A DNA stretch of 64,000 nt, from contig CM077034.1 of assembly GCA_039090855.1 (NCBI GenBank), positions 225,931,331-225,995,330 of the forward strand, read 5' to 3'. The notes below the pieces were generated by a model. That model worked only from the letters and a program-made list of their open reading frames with translations. It had not been told where the DNA came from and did no database searches. This DNA comes from Macrothele yani (taxonomy: Eukaryota; Arthropoda; Arachnida; Araneae; Macrothelidae). Shown piece after piece: positions 43,072-52,900 of the stretch. A program made the position numbers and the translations under genes. The stretch's first letter is position 1; each line of letters begins with the position of its first letter.

Positions 43072-44404
43072 CTAGGGGTGTTCAAATGAAAAGGTACGGA
43101 ACATCATAAGAACGTAACCGTTAACATATTTGCCTATGCCGCTATGGGAGAACGTAGCGACACATCTAGGGATGCGATTGGAGTCGCCGGCGTGGATCGG
43201 AGCATGCGCGGGCGCCCGCATGCGCAGGATAGAGCAGAGGCTCTTATAAAGAGCGCCGTCCAATTGACGCGGCAGTGCGTGTGAGGACAGGATGGCGTTC
43301 ACATTGCAAAATTCGACGATTAAGGAGCAGCGAGGCGTTATCCGATTTCTGACAGCGGAAGGTGTTAAACCGGCCGCTATTCATCGCCGGATGGTGACCA
43401 TATATGGGGAAGACTGTGTGTCCGACAAGTCAGTGAGAAAATGGAGTGCCCGTTTTCGTGCAGGCCGTGAGAGTTTGGTTGATGACCCGAGACCAGGCCA
43501 GGCAAACACAGTCATCACGGTCGATCTCATCGACAAGGTGGACGACCTAGTGAGAGGTGATCGGCGTGTCACATTGCGAATGTTGGCGGTGGAGGTGGAT
43601 GTCAGCGTTGGAACAGTGTGGAGAATTGTTCACGACAGGTTGCGTTATCGGAAGGTGTGCGCGCAGTGGGTTCCGAAGCAGCTCACCGACCAGCAAAAGG
43701 AACTGCGTACGGGGCTAGCACTTCAACATCTGTTTCGGTATCATGAAGACCCCGCTTTCCTGGAGCGGATCGTCACAGGTGATGAGAGCTGGTGCCATCA
43801 CTACGAGCCAGAGACAAAGCGGGACAGCATGCAGTAGAAGCATGCGTCGTCACCTCCCCTGAAAAAGTTCAAAGCCGTGGCGTCAGCAGGCAAGGTATTG
43901 CTCACCATCTTTTTCGACGTCCAAGGTTCACTACTTGTTGAATTCCTACAGCACAGACGAACCATTAACTTCGATGTGTACTGTGAGACACTCCGAAGCC
44001 TACGCAGGTCCATCAAGACCGGGGCTGCTCACGGAGGGTGTGGTTCTGCTCCATGATAACGCGCGTCCACATGTCTCTAGGGTCACACACGCGGAACTGG
44101 CCAAGTTCCAGTGGGAGCAGCTTGACCATCCGCCCTACAGCCCGGACATGTCGCCCTGCAATTTCCACGTGTTTGGTCCCCAGAAAAAACATCTGAAAGG
44201 CAAGCGCTTCCGCTCGGACGATGAACTCAAGGACGCTGTGCAGGACTGGGTCTCGTCACGGCCACAGGAATTCTGGGAACAAGGAATCCTTCGGCTCGTT
44301 AATCAATGGGATCGTTGTGCTACGGCCTATGGTGTATACTTTGAATAAAGTCTTCATTTATACCCACAGTGTCGTTTCGTACTTTTTCATTTGAACACTC
44401 CTTG
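43072..44404 (+). mobile_element. Mariner transposon, full length, inactive
   Basis: The ends CTAGGGGTGTTCAAATGAAA at 43072 and TTTCATTTGAACACTCCTTG ending at 44404 are inverted repeats of about 30 bp with few mismatches, each next to TA. Length 1333 bp. The subterminal 43160-43270 is GC-rich. It contains the transposase pseudogene at 43292-44348. Confidence 0.94.
43292..44348 (+). pseudogene. Mariner DD34D transposase pseudogene
   Basis: MAFTLQNSTIKEQRGVIRFL opens a SETMAR-like N-terminal domain (EGVKPAAIHRRM, then VSDKSVRKWSARFRAGR). A second helix-turn-helix follows (VTLRMLAVEVDVSVGTVWRI). The catalytic blocks are IVTGDESWCHHYEPE (first Asp), LLHDNARPHVSRV (second Asp) and YSPDMSPCNFHVFGPQKKHL. 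In the last block the third catalytic Asp (usual CDFHLF or SDYHLF) is Asn. A TAG at 43835-43837 replaces the Trp of the usual MQWKHASSP, and a frameshift near 44010 separates the last two blocks. Three independent defects make it inactive. Confidence 0.93.
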
Positions 44405-44482
44405 TAAATACTTCATTGTTGCCTAAGGGGAATTTTCATTTTATGGAACTTCGAATACGCAGTTTTTTGTTCTTGAGTGTAT

Positions 44483-45626
44483 CAGGGTTCCCACTCAAAA
44501 GTAATAAAAAAATTCCTTGACTTTTCCAGGTTCTCCAGGTGGTTTTTTAAAATTTTCCAGAGTGGCATGTTGCAAAGAATTGTTACATTTCATTCCATTC
44601 CATTCATTTTTCTCACCAAAGCACACACTTGTAAATTCTTTAAGTAATTTGTCTTTATAAAATTACCTGCTTTTCATTAATAACAACTAACTGTGCACAT
44701 TATTTTCTGTACCAAAGTTCTGTGAACTTTTGTGAATACTACCCACACAGAATTTGTAAATACATTCCCATAGAAACAGGTCATTGTAAGAAAAAATCTG
44801 TCAGTTGAATAGTTTCAGTTTTTCTATAACACAATGCAACTAAGCTTAATGAATGAATGGCTCTGTTCAAAGAAACATGTTCCAAGAGAACTAACAGACA
44901 AAGGACTTTGATTCATCATTTGATTGGTTCTCTTGTGAAGTGTTTCTTCAAGCAGGAGCCATTGTGCCTAATTGTTCCATGTCATAACTGTGAATACTAC
45001 CCACACGGAATTTGTAAATACATTCCCATAGAAACAGGTCATATGTAAGAAAAAATCTGTCAGTTGAATAGTTTCAGTTTTTCTATAACACAATGCAACT
45101 AAGCTTAATGAATGAATGGCTCTGTTCAAAGAAACATGTTCCAAGAGAACTAACAGACAAAGGACTTTGATTCATCATTTGATTGGTTCTCTTGTGAAGT
45201 GTTTCTTCAAGCAGGAGCCATTGTGCCTAATTGTTCCATGTTATAACAACTACCTGCAGAAATTGAACAAAAGCTTAATAACTGGCAATTTTAAAAATTC
45301 AAGTTTGCATTTTTTTATAGAGAATAAAGGAAATACTTAATATAACTGAAAGTAAGATCTACCAAATTCAAGGCAGGCAGTAATTGCAAGCAAAAGTTGG
45401 AAATCTTGAAAAAAAATTAAATTTTTTTTTTTTTTTTTTTTTTTTGGCAAAATAAAGTATCCATTGATTTTTACAAAAAAAAAAAAAGGGTAATTTTCCC
45501 TGAGTTTTCCCTGATTTATACAAAAAAGGGTAATTTTCCCTGAGTTTTCCCTGATTTTTGGAACCATTTTCAAATTCCCTGAGAATTCCAGGTTTTCCCT
45601 GTTTTCCAGGTTGAGTGGGAACCCTG
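44483..45626. mobile_element. TIR element with CAGGGTTCCCACTC ends
   Basis: CAGGGTTCCCACTC at 44483 and its exact reverse complement GAGTGGGAACCCTG ending at 45626 bound 1144 bp. The flanks share TGTAT on both sides (44478-44482 and 45627-45631), a 5-bp duplication. TTTCCAGG and TTCCCTGAG motifs fill the ends. The interior holds a 258-bp tandem duplication, a T run at 45421-45445 and two copies of AAAAAGGGTAATTTTCCCTGAG (45485, 45525). No transposase is present. It is related to the element at 1-2524 by its subterminal motifs. Confidence 0.88.
44733..45248. repeat. 258-bp tandem duplication inside the TIR element
   Basis: TGAATACTACCCACAC begins both copies (44733 and 44991), and AAGTGTTTCTTCAAGCAGGAG with TGTTCCATG ends both. 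The copies differ by only a few bases. The identical short frames at 44857 and 45116 are due to this duplication. Confidence 0.95.
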
Positions 45627-45756
45627 TGTATACCGGGAGCAACTAATCAGAAGGAGACTGCAGACCAAGAGGTAACAATGTTATTATTTTAACCCTCTCA
45701 TTCTTCTTCTTTTAAGAAATAATTAATGTGTTTTTTAGTTCATATTTTAAATAAGT

Positions 45757-45903
45757 ATACCATTCACCCTCAATATGACACCACCAGAATGAGTAAGAAG
45801 TTAAGGAGTCCAGGTGCCGTAGTTTTCAGCGAACTTGTCTAAAAAAAACCGTGAAGAACAGAAAAAACGACAGGACTTCTTTGATATCCTGCTAAGAACT
45901 CAA
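45757..45903 (-). repeat. Right arm of a long inverted repeat
   Basis: Reverse-complement partner of 42790-42935 (TATACCATTCACCCTCAATA through GATATCCTGCTAAGAACTC). The arms enclose 2.8 kb containing a mariner and a TIR element. No convincing target duplication was found at the outer edges. Confidence 0.85.
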
Positions 45904-46204
45904 TATAATATGCCACGCAGTAACGTTCAATAGTTAAATATAACGTTTTGAACTGATATTAGCCCTATTAAACCATCTTGCAGACTCCCTATCATAGATG
46001 CCAGCAGAGTTGTATAAAAATAAAATTTATCTACGTAGGCAACCATTGAAACAGAAAACTTGCTGCAAACCCGCGAATCCCGATAAAAAAAAGAACAAGG
46101 CAATTTAAAGAAAAATGAATAAAACAATAAGTTAGAACATTACAGATTCCAGAGAGGACAAAATAAATACATTACCATTTTTGAACTTCCCTTTTTTTTT
46201 AATA

Positions 46205-47880
46205 ATCTAAAGCAACTTATGGGAATTTACTAGGAAATTTTTTTCATTTATAGCAAATTTTCGGAGAAAACTCTTCTCCTTCTTCAGGCTCTCTTGTTGT
46301 TGTCACTTTTTGCTTGTCACTATCATGGTTACGGTTTACCTTGACGGTTACGGTTAACCTTGACGGTTTAGGTTATTTTTCAACAAATCTTGCCCGATGT
46401 TAGGCAGGGAAAATCCTTTGCAGTCATTGATGATGGAATTTTGATTTTTCTCAATCTCTATTCCTTCTTTCCTTCTTTCAGTTTTCTTTTTGGAAATTGC
46501 TTTGGAAACTGATTACTTCAAGGGAATTCCAATCCATGCTGTGCCCAGTTTCTCTAACATGCCTATCTAATCCAGTCTTGTTGGAGCAATTTTTTTATAG
46601 CTGCTTTATGCTCAGCTATACGAGTTTCTAGTCTGCGACCTGTTTCACCTATGTAAGATAGTCCACAACTACAATTTACTTCATAAACTACTCCTTGCAT
46701 TTTTAAAATATCTTCTTCTCTTTGAACTATTTTAGGGAAAAATTTTTTAACTTTGTTCTCTAAACTTGGAGCTAGCCTAATATTGTATTTTTTACTAATT
46801 CTCTTTAAAGCCTCAAATAAACCTTTGTGATAAGAAATTTTTCTAGTGAATTTTACTTCTTGCTTTTGTGGGTTCTTCGTACCATTAAAATTCAGAAGCT
46901 TCTCAATTTCTTCTTTAGGATAGTTATTCTCTGCAAGTATGACTTTGAGCTCTTCTTTATGGGCTTCTTTTTTATCTGCAGTAGAAACTATTTTATTAAT
47001 TTTTTCTAAAAACTGACTTGCTACATTTTTCTTAATAGAAACTGGATGATACGAATTGAAATCCAGTAGTCTTTTAGTATTCATTGGTTTTTTATACCAA
47101 CTAGTGAGGAATTTTTCATCTTCATAATAGATAGTAATATCTAAGAAGTTTATTCTTCTTTCTTTTTGAAGTTCAATAGTGAACTTAAGGGAATCATCTA
47201 ATTCATTGAATGAGTCTAGAATTCTTTCTGGAACAATTTCTGAGCTATCTATTATAAATAAGATGTCATCCATGTATCTGCTATATAAGCAGAAGTATGT
47301 GGGTTGTACTAGTATCTTTTCTTCTAGTTTTCCCACATAATAGTTAGCTAAGAGTGGGGAGAGAGGGGAGCCCATAGCTAGCCCCGATTTTTGAATGAAA
47401 AAAAGTTTTCCCAAATTGAAAGTAGTTGTTCTGCAAAGAGAAAGTAAGCATTTCAAAAATTCCTACTAATATGTTTTTTTCCTTGTTGTGAAAAACTATT
47501 AGGTCTGCCAAGTCTTCCGCTATAAAGTCTATAAGTTGATCTATATTAATGTGAGTATACATAGACACTATATCTAAACTACCCATAATAGGAGAATCTA
47601 ATTTAGGAAGAAGTTCTAGTTTTTCTTTTAGCTGCATTGAGTTTTTAATCAAATTAGGTGGCTCTTTTAAAAGATTCTGAAGGTGTGACTTTAAAAAATA
47701 GTTTAGATTTGAAAGAATAGAGTTTTTTGAGTCTATTATTGGTCTAAATGAAAAAATTTCCTAGTAAATTCCCATAAGTTGCTTTAGATTATTAATTCAA
47801 TTAAACTAGGAAGCCATTTCTCCATATGAGCTTTATTCAAAGAATTAATTTTTGGCGAGGAAAAAAATATATTTCAGGTG
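46205..47880 (-). mobile_element. Penelope-like retroelement with inverted ends
   Basis: The element carries a reverse transcriptase plus GIY-YIG gene (46563-47720). At the low end, TAATCTAAAGCAACTTATGG then GAATTTACTAGGAAATTTT (46202-46245) is repeated inverted at the high end (47745-47795: AAATTTCCTAGTAAATTCCC then ATAAGTTGCTTTAGATTA). Such terminal repeats in inverted orientation are known for Penelope-like elements. The 5-prime part of the reverse transcriptase is missing, so the copy is truncated just before the inverted piece. Relics lie at 7620-9400, and a 58-bp end-only copy at 61331. Confidence 0.87.
46563..47720 (-). pseudogene. Penelope-like reverse transcriptase/GIY-YIG pseudogene
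   Basis: Upstream frame (to about 47344): LPKLDSPIMGSLDIVSMYTH, with the first catalytic Asp block (LDIVSMYTHI), then FEMLTFSLQNNYF. A frameshift near 47400 leads to the long frame 47456-46563: GLAMGSPLSPLLANYYVGKL (residues 25-44), LYSRYMDDILFIID (catalytic YMDD, about 57-70), FTIELQKERRINFLDITIYY, WYKKPMNTKRLLDFNSYHP. The C-terminal endonuclease is MQGVVYEVNCSCGLSYIGET then GRRLETRIAEHKAA (about 253-286, the GIY-YIG variant with the CxC motif of this family). A second frameshift near 46590 separates it from RHVRETGHSMDWNSLEVI. Family knowledge: the two activities nick the target and prime reverse transcription. This copy is inactive. Confidence 0.9.
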
Positions 47881-47896
47881 TTTCCTATTCAACTTC

Positions 47897-47970
47897 GTCA
47901 AAAATATGTTGCAGATGTTCGGCGGTTCCCATTTGTTTACGCTTGTACGACTATCGAATCCGCCGGCTGT
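47897..47970. repeat. Inverted repeat partner of about 49375-49462
   Basis: TTCGTCAAAAATATGTTGCA, TTCGGCGG and TTTGTTTACGCTTGTACG pair with the reverse complement of CGTGAAAGCGTAAACAAACA ... CCGGACAGCGGCCACATATTTTTGACGAAA. The arms surround the truncated RTE. The unit is imperfect, so both arms may be copies of one dispersed family. The sequence 47971-48232 holds nothing else recognised. Confidence 0.6.
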
Positions 47971-48232
47971 CATAGGTGAGAGTTATTACCCATATGTATG
48001 CCCCGCCCCATACGGGAGAGAGCACAACTAAGGACACAACTGGAAAAATGTAAGAACAGTATCATACAGTTTATTTGCATTTTGACTGAAGCGCGAACTC
48101 AGTCCATCACATACTGTCGCATCGGTAACGATAAAAGATGTTAGGCTTAGATGGTCGTGACGCATTTTGTAAAAAAATACGGTACCTGGGCTTTGCTATG
48201 CAAAATATGAAAGTTTTGTTACTTTTCCCCTG

Positions 48233-49150
48233 TTATGGAAAGGGAGTGAGACAAGGTGACACCATATCTCCGAAGCTCTTTAATGCCACATTGGAAAATG
48301 TCTTTCAATCACTGAACTGGGAAAACAAAGGGATAAAGATTAATGGAGATTATCTAACTCACCTTCGTTTTGCTGATGACGTAGTCATTTTTTGTAACTA
48401 CCCCGTCAGAGCTGCAGAGTATGATCCAGGAACTTGCTGACAAGAGTAAAGAAGTGGGATTAAAAATGAACTTTCAGAAGACAAAAGTGATGTTCAATGC
48501 TTTTACAAGAAATGAAGATTTATCGATTGATGGAGAAAACCTGGAGATAACAGACACGTACGTTTATCTTGGACAGCAGATATCAAGTGAGGGTCACATT
48601 GATGAAGAAATTAATCGGCGTACAAAACTTGCCTGGAGAGCTTTTGGAAGAAACAGCATAATTTTCAAGAGCAATATGCCATTATGTCTTAAAAGAAAAG
48701 TGTTTGATCAATGCATCCTTCCAGTGCTTACGTATGGTGCAGAGACGTGGACCTTAACTAAAAGAGACATACAAAGGCTGCAGACAACTCAAAGCAGCAT
48801 GGAGAGGTGCATGCTTGGTATAACCAGGAGAGATAAGAAGAGAAACTCGTGGATCCGAAAAATGAGGAGAGTGGAAGACATCATGATCAGAGTTAAATCC
48901 CTGAAATGGCAATGGGCTGGACATACTGCCAGAAGGACAGACCATAGATGGACAGCCGAAATTTTAGATTGGATTCCAAGGGACAGGAAAAGACCCAGAA
49001 GAAGACCACATGGCAGATGAGTGGATGAAATTCGAAAGTATGCAGGAGTGACATGGAGGAGACTGGCACAAGACAGACCGTTGTGGAGGAAACTTGGGGA
49101 GACCTTCGTCCAGCAGTGGATTGATAATGAATGATGATGATGATGATATG
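48233..49150 (+). mobile_element. RTE retrotransposon, 5-prime truncated
   Basis: From GGAAAGGGAGTGAGACAAGG the sequence follows the RTE at 56109-59291 closely to the (GAT)n tail at 49134-49147. Frames give GKGVRQGDTISPKLFNATLE, YLTHLRFADDVVIF (catalytic FADD), then, after a small deletion at about 48395-48420, MIQELADKSKEVGLKMNFQ to RRRPHGR. A TGA stands where Trp would continue to VDEIRKYAGVTWRRLAQDRP, as in the longer copy. Only the last third of the element is present, the usual result of incomplete reverse transcription. Confidence 0.92.
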
Positions 49151-49857
49151 TTGGACAGGGAAAGCTATGAATAAATAACAGCCATACAAGATAGCTGCAA
49201 AAAATGTAAATAAACTGGAAGTGGCACTGGCCACTTCCAGTTTAGGCCACGCATTTTTGACAAAGTTGTATGAATAAAGAAAAAAAAATGTTAAAATATA
49301 TACAATTTCTGCTAAAAATATGCTATTAGAAATGCTTAAGCAGCGGGGCGAGGAAGCTATGGATACTAACAGTCGCGCTAGAGAGCCGTGAAAGCGTAAA
49401 CAAACAGGTAGGCACTTTCCCGCCGGACAGCGGCCACATATTTTTGACGAAATTACACGACTGAAAAAACATGCGAATTACAATTTCTGCCATCAAAAAT
49501 GTTTGTTTAAGCAGCAGAACAAAATAAAATTAGAAAACAGATTCACTCATTTGCTTAAAAATTCATAAAACTAGCCCGTTGATCTGGTTGATTTATCATG
49601 AAATAAGAATTGAGCTGTGTATACGGACTGGAGAAATATTTTTCTTTTTCCCAGCGAAGAAACTGCTCCCTCAGAAATTGTGACTTCGCTATCTCCCGGA
49701 AATCTGATAGCTGCGTGTCGCGTCCCCTTGGGAGCCAACAATATAAGCCCTGCAACGTTCCACCCTCGAGAACGGAGTCCCCTCGTACCCCCCCCCCCCA
49801 CCCCACTGTACCGAGATGTGCCTTGACACAGGGCTTTAAAACAGAAAAGGACTGCTT
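49151..49857. other. No gene recognised; local repeats and a small hairpin
   Basis: AAACTGGAAGTGGC and GCCACTTCCAGTTT (49214-49245) form a hairpin with a 4-base loop. GGCCACGCATTTTTGACAAAG (49246) and GGCCACATATTTTTGACGAAA (49434) are a diverged direct repeat that continues with ACAATTTCTGC. A C run stands at 49790-49801. Overlapping short frames at 49555-49903 on both strands look spurious. Confidence 0.5.
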
Positions 49858-49879
49858 CATCGCTTTGAGAGGCCGCGGG

Positions 49880-49890
49880 TGGCCGAGTGG
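49880..49890 (+). promoter_or_regulatory. Pol III A box of the SINE head
   Basis: TGGCCGAGTGG fits the A-box consensus exactly and is of the Ser/Leu tRNA type. Confidence 0.8.
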
Positions 49891-49923
49891 GCATTGTTCG
49901 TGACTGCCACGGAAAGGGCCTCA

Positions 49924-49934
49924 GGTTCGATCCC
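49924..49934 (+). promoter_or_regulatory. Pol III B box of the SINE head
   Basis: GGTTCGATCCC fits the B-box consensus exactly, 34 bp after the A box, a normal tRNA-like distance. It should allow transcription into the 197-bp array. Confidence 0.82.
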
Positions 49935-52900
49935 AGGCAGGTATGAACGCTCGATCCACTAAAATATCCGCCGTTCGTCGGATGGGCACGTTAAGTCGTC
50001 GGACCCCGGGTACTGGCCCCACGGTAATAAATAAGGACGTCTTCCTCCCCCTTTCTACTTCGCTTCCATGTCACTTTCCTATGGGGCGCTCTATCCCAAA
50101 TCTCCTAGTTTCCTATTTCTAAGGGTTGTTTAAGACCTCGGGTCAGACACTCCCTTCCTAAAATCCTCTACATATGATCTGATCTGATCTACTAGAGCAT
50201 TGAATGGGCACGTTAAGCCTACTGACCCCCGGTAGTAAATAAGGGCGTCTTCTACCTCGCTTCCGTGTCACTTTCCTATCGGGCACTCTAGCCCAAATCT
50301 CCTAGCTTCCTATTTCTAAGGGTTGTTTAAGACCTGGGGTCAGACACTCCCTTCCTAAAATCCTCTACATATGATCTGATCTGATCTGATCTACTAGAGC
50401 ATTGAATGGGCACGTTAAGCCTTCTGACCCCCGGTAGTAAATAAGGGCGTCTTCTACCTCGCTTCCGTGTCACTTTCCTATCGGGCACTGTAGCCCAAAT
50501 CTCCTAGCTTCCTATTTCTAAGGGTTGTTTAAGACCTCGGGTCAGACACTCCCTTCCTAAAATCCTCTCCATATGATCTGATCTGATCTACTAGAGCATT
50601 GAATGGGCACGTTAAGCCTTCTGACCCCCGGTAGTAAATAAGGGCGTCTTCTACCTCGCTTCCGTGTCACTTTCCTATCGGGCACTGTAGCCCAAATCTC
50701 CTAGCTTCCTATTTCTAAGGGTTGTTTAAGACCTGGGGTCAGACACTCCCTTCCTAAAATCCTCTACATATGATCTGATCTGATCTACTAGAGCATTGAA
50801 TGGGCACGTTAAGCCTTCTGACCCTTGGTAGTAAATAAGGGCGTCTTCTACCTCGCTTCCGTGTCACTTTCCTAGCGGGCACTCTAGCCCAAATCTCCTA
50901 GCTTCCTATTTCTAAGGGTTGTTTAAGACCTGGGGTCAGACACTCTATTCCTAAAATCCTCTACATATGATCTGATCTGATCTACTAGAGCATTGAATGG
51001 GCACGTTAAGCCTTCTGACCCCCGGTAGTAAATAAGGGCGTCTTCTACCTCGCTTCCGTGTCACTTTCCTATCGGGCACTCTAGCCCAAATCTCCTAGCT
51101 TCCTATTTCTAAGGCTTGTTTAAGATGTGGGGTCAGACACTCCCTTCCTAAAATCCTCTACATATGATCTGATCTGATCTACTAGAGCATTGAATGGGCA
51201 CGTTAAGCCTACTGACCCCCGGTAGTAAATAAGGGCGTCTTCTACCTCGCTTCCGTGTCACTTTCCTATCGGGCACTCTGGCCCAAATCTCCTAGCTTCC
51301 TATTTCTAAGGGTTGTTTAAGACCTGGGGTCAGACACTCCCTTCCTAAAATCCTCTACATATGATCTGATCTGATCTGATCTACTAGAGCATTGAATGGG
51401 CACGTTAAGCCTTCTGACCCCCGGTAGTAAATAAGGGCGTCTTCTACCTCGCTTCCGTGTCACTTTCCTATCGGGCACTCTAGCCCAAATCTCCTAGCTT
51501 CCTGTTTCTAAGGGTTGTTTAAGACCTGGGGTGAGACACTCCCTTCCTAAAATCCTCTACATATGATCTGATCTGATCTGATCTACTAGAGCATTGAATG
51601 GGCACGTTAAGCCTTCTGACCCCCGGTAGTAAATAAGGGCGTCTTCTACCTCGCTTCCGTGTCACTTTCCTATCGGGCACTCTAGCCCAAATCTCCTAGC
51701 TTCCTATTTCTAAGGGTTGTTTAAGACCTGGGGTCAGACACTCCCTTCCTAAAATCCTCTACATATGATCTGATCTGATCTGATCTACTAGAGCATTGAA
51801 TGGGCACGTTAAGCCTTCTGACCCCCGGTAGTAAATAAGGGCGTCTTCTACCTCGCTTCCGTGTCACTTTCCTATCGGGCACTGTAGCCCAAATCTCCTA
51901 GCTTCCTGTTTCTAAGGGTTGTTTAAGACCTGGGGTCAGACACTCCCTTCCTAAAATCCTCTACATATGATCTGATCTGATCTGATCTACTAGAGCATTG
52001 AATGGGCACGTTAAGCCTTCTGACCCCCGGTAGTAAATAAGGGCGTCTTCTACCTCGCTTCCGAGTGACTTTCCTATCGGGCACTGTAGCCCAAATCTCC
52101 TAGCTTCCTATTTCTAAGGGTTGTTTAAGAATTGGGGTCAGACACTCGCTTCCTAAAATCCTCTACATATGATCAGATCTGATCTACTAGAGCATTGAAT
52201 GGGCACGTTAAGCCTTCTGACCCCCGGTAGTAAATAAGGGCGTCTTCTACCTCGCTTCCGTGTCACTTTCCTATCGGGCACTCTAGCCCAAATCTCCTAG
52301 CTTCCTATTTCTAAGGGTTGTTTAAGACCTAGGGTCAGACACTCCCTTCCTAAAATCCTCTACATATGATCTGATCTGATCTACTAGAGCATTGAATGGG
52401 CACGTTAAGCCTTCTGACCCCCGGTAGTAAATAAGGGCGTCTTCTACCTCGCTTCCGAGTGACTTTCCTATCTGGCACTCTAGCCCAAATCTCCTAGCTT
52501 CCTATTTCTAAGGGTTGTTTAAGACCTGGGGTCAGACACTCCCTTCCTAAAATCCTCTACATATGATCTGATCTGATCTACTAGAGCATTGAATGGGCAC
52601 GTTAAGCCTACTGACCCCCGGTAGTAAATAAGGGCGTCTTCTACCTCGCTTCCGTGTCACTTTCCTATCGGGCACTCTGGCCCAAATCTCCTAGCTTCCT
52701 ATTTCTAAGGGTTGTTTAAGACCTGGGGTCAGACACTCCCTTCCTAAAATCCTCTACATATGATCAGATCTGATCTACTAGAGCATTGAATGGGCACGTT
52801 AAGCCTTCTGACCCCCGGTAGTAAATAAGGGCGTCTTCTACCTCGCTTCCGTGTCACTTTCCTATCGGGCACTCTAGCCCAAATCTCCTAGCTTCCTATT

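Noticed and set aside
49555..49903. Overlapping frames on both strands near a C run
   Set aside because: Four mutually overlapping frames with no family resemblance; the region is likely non-coding.
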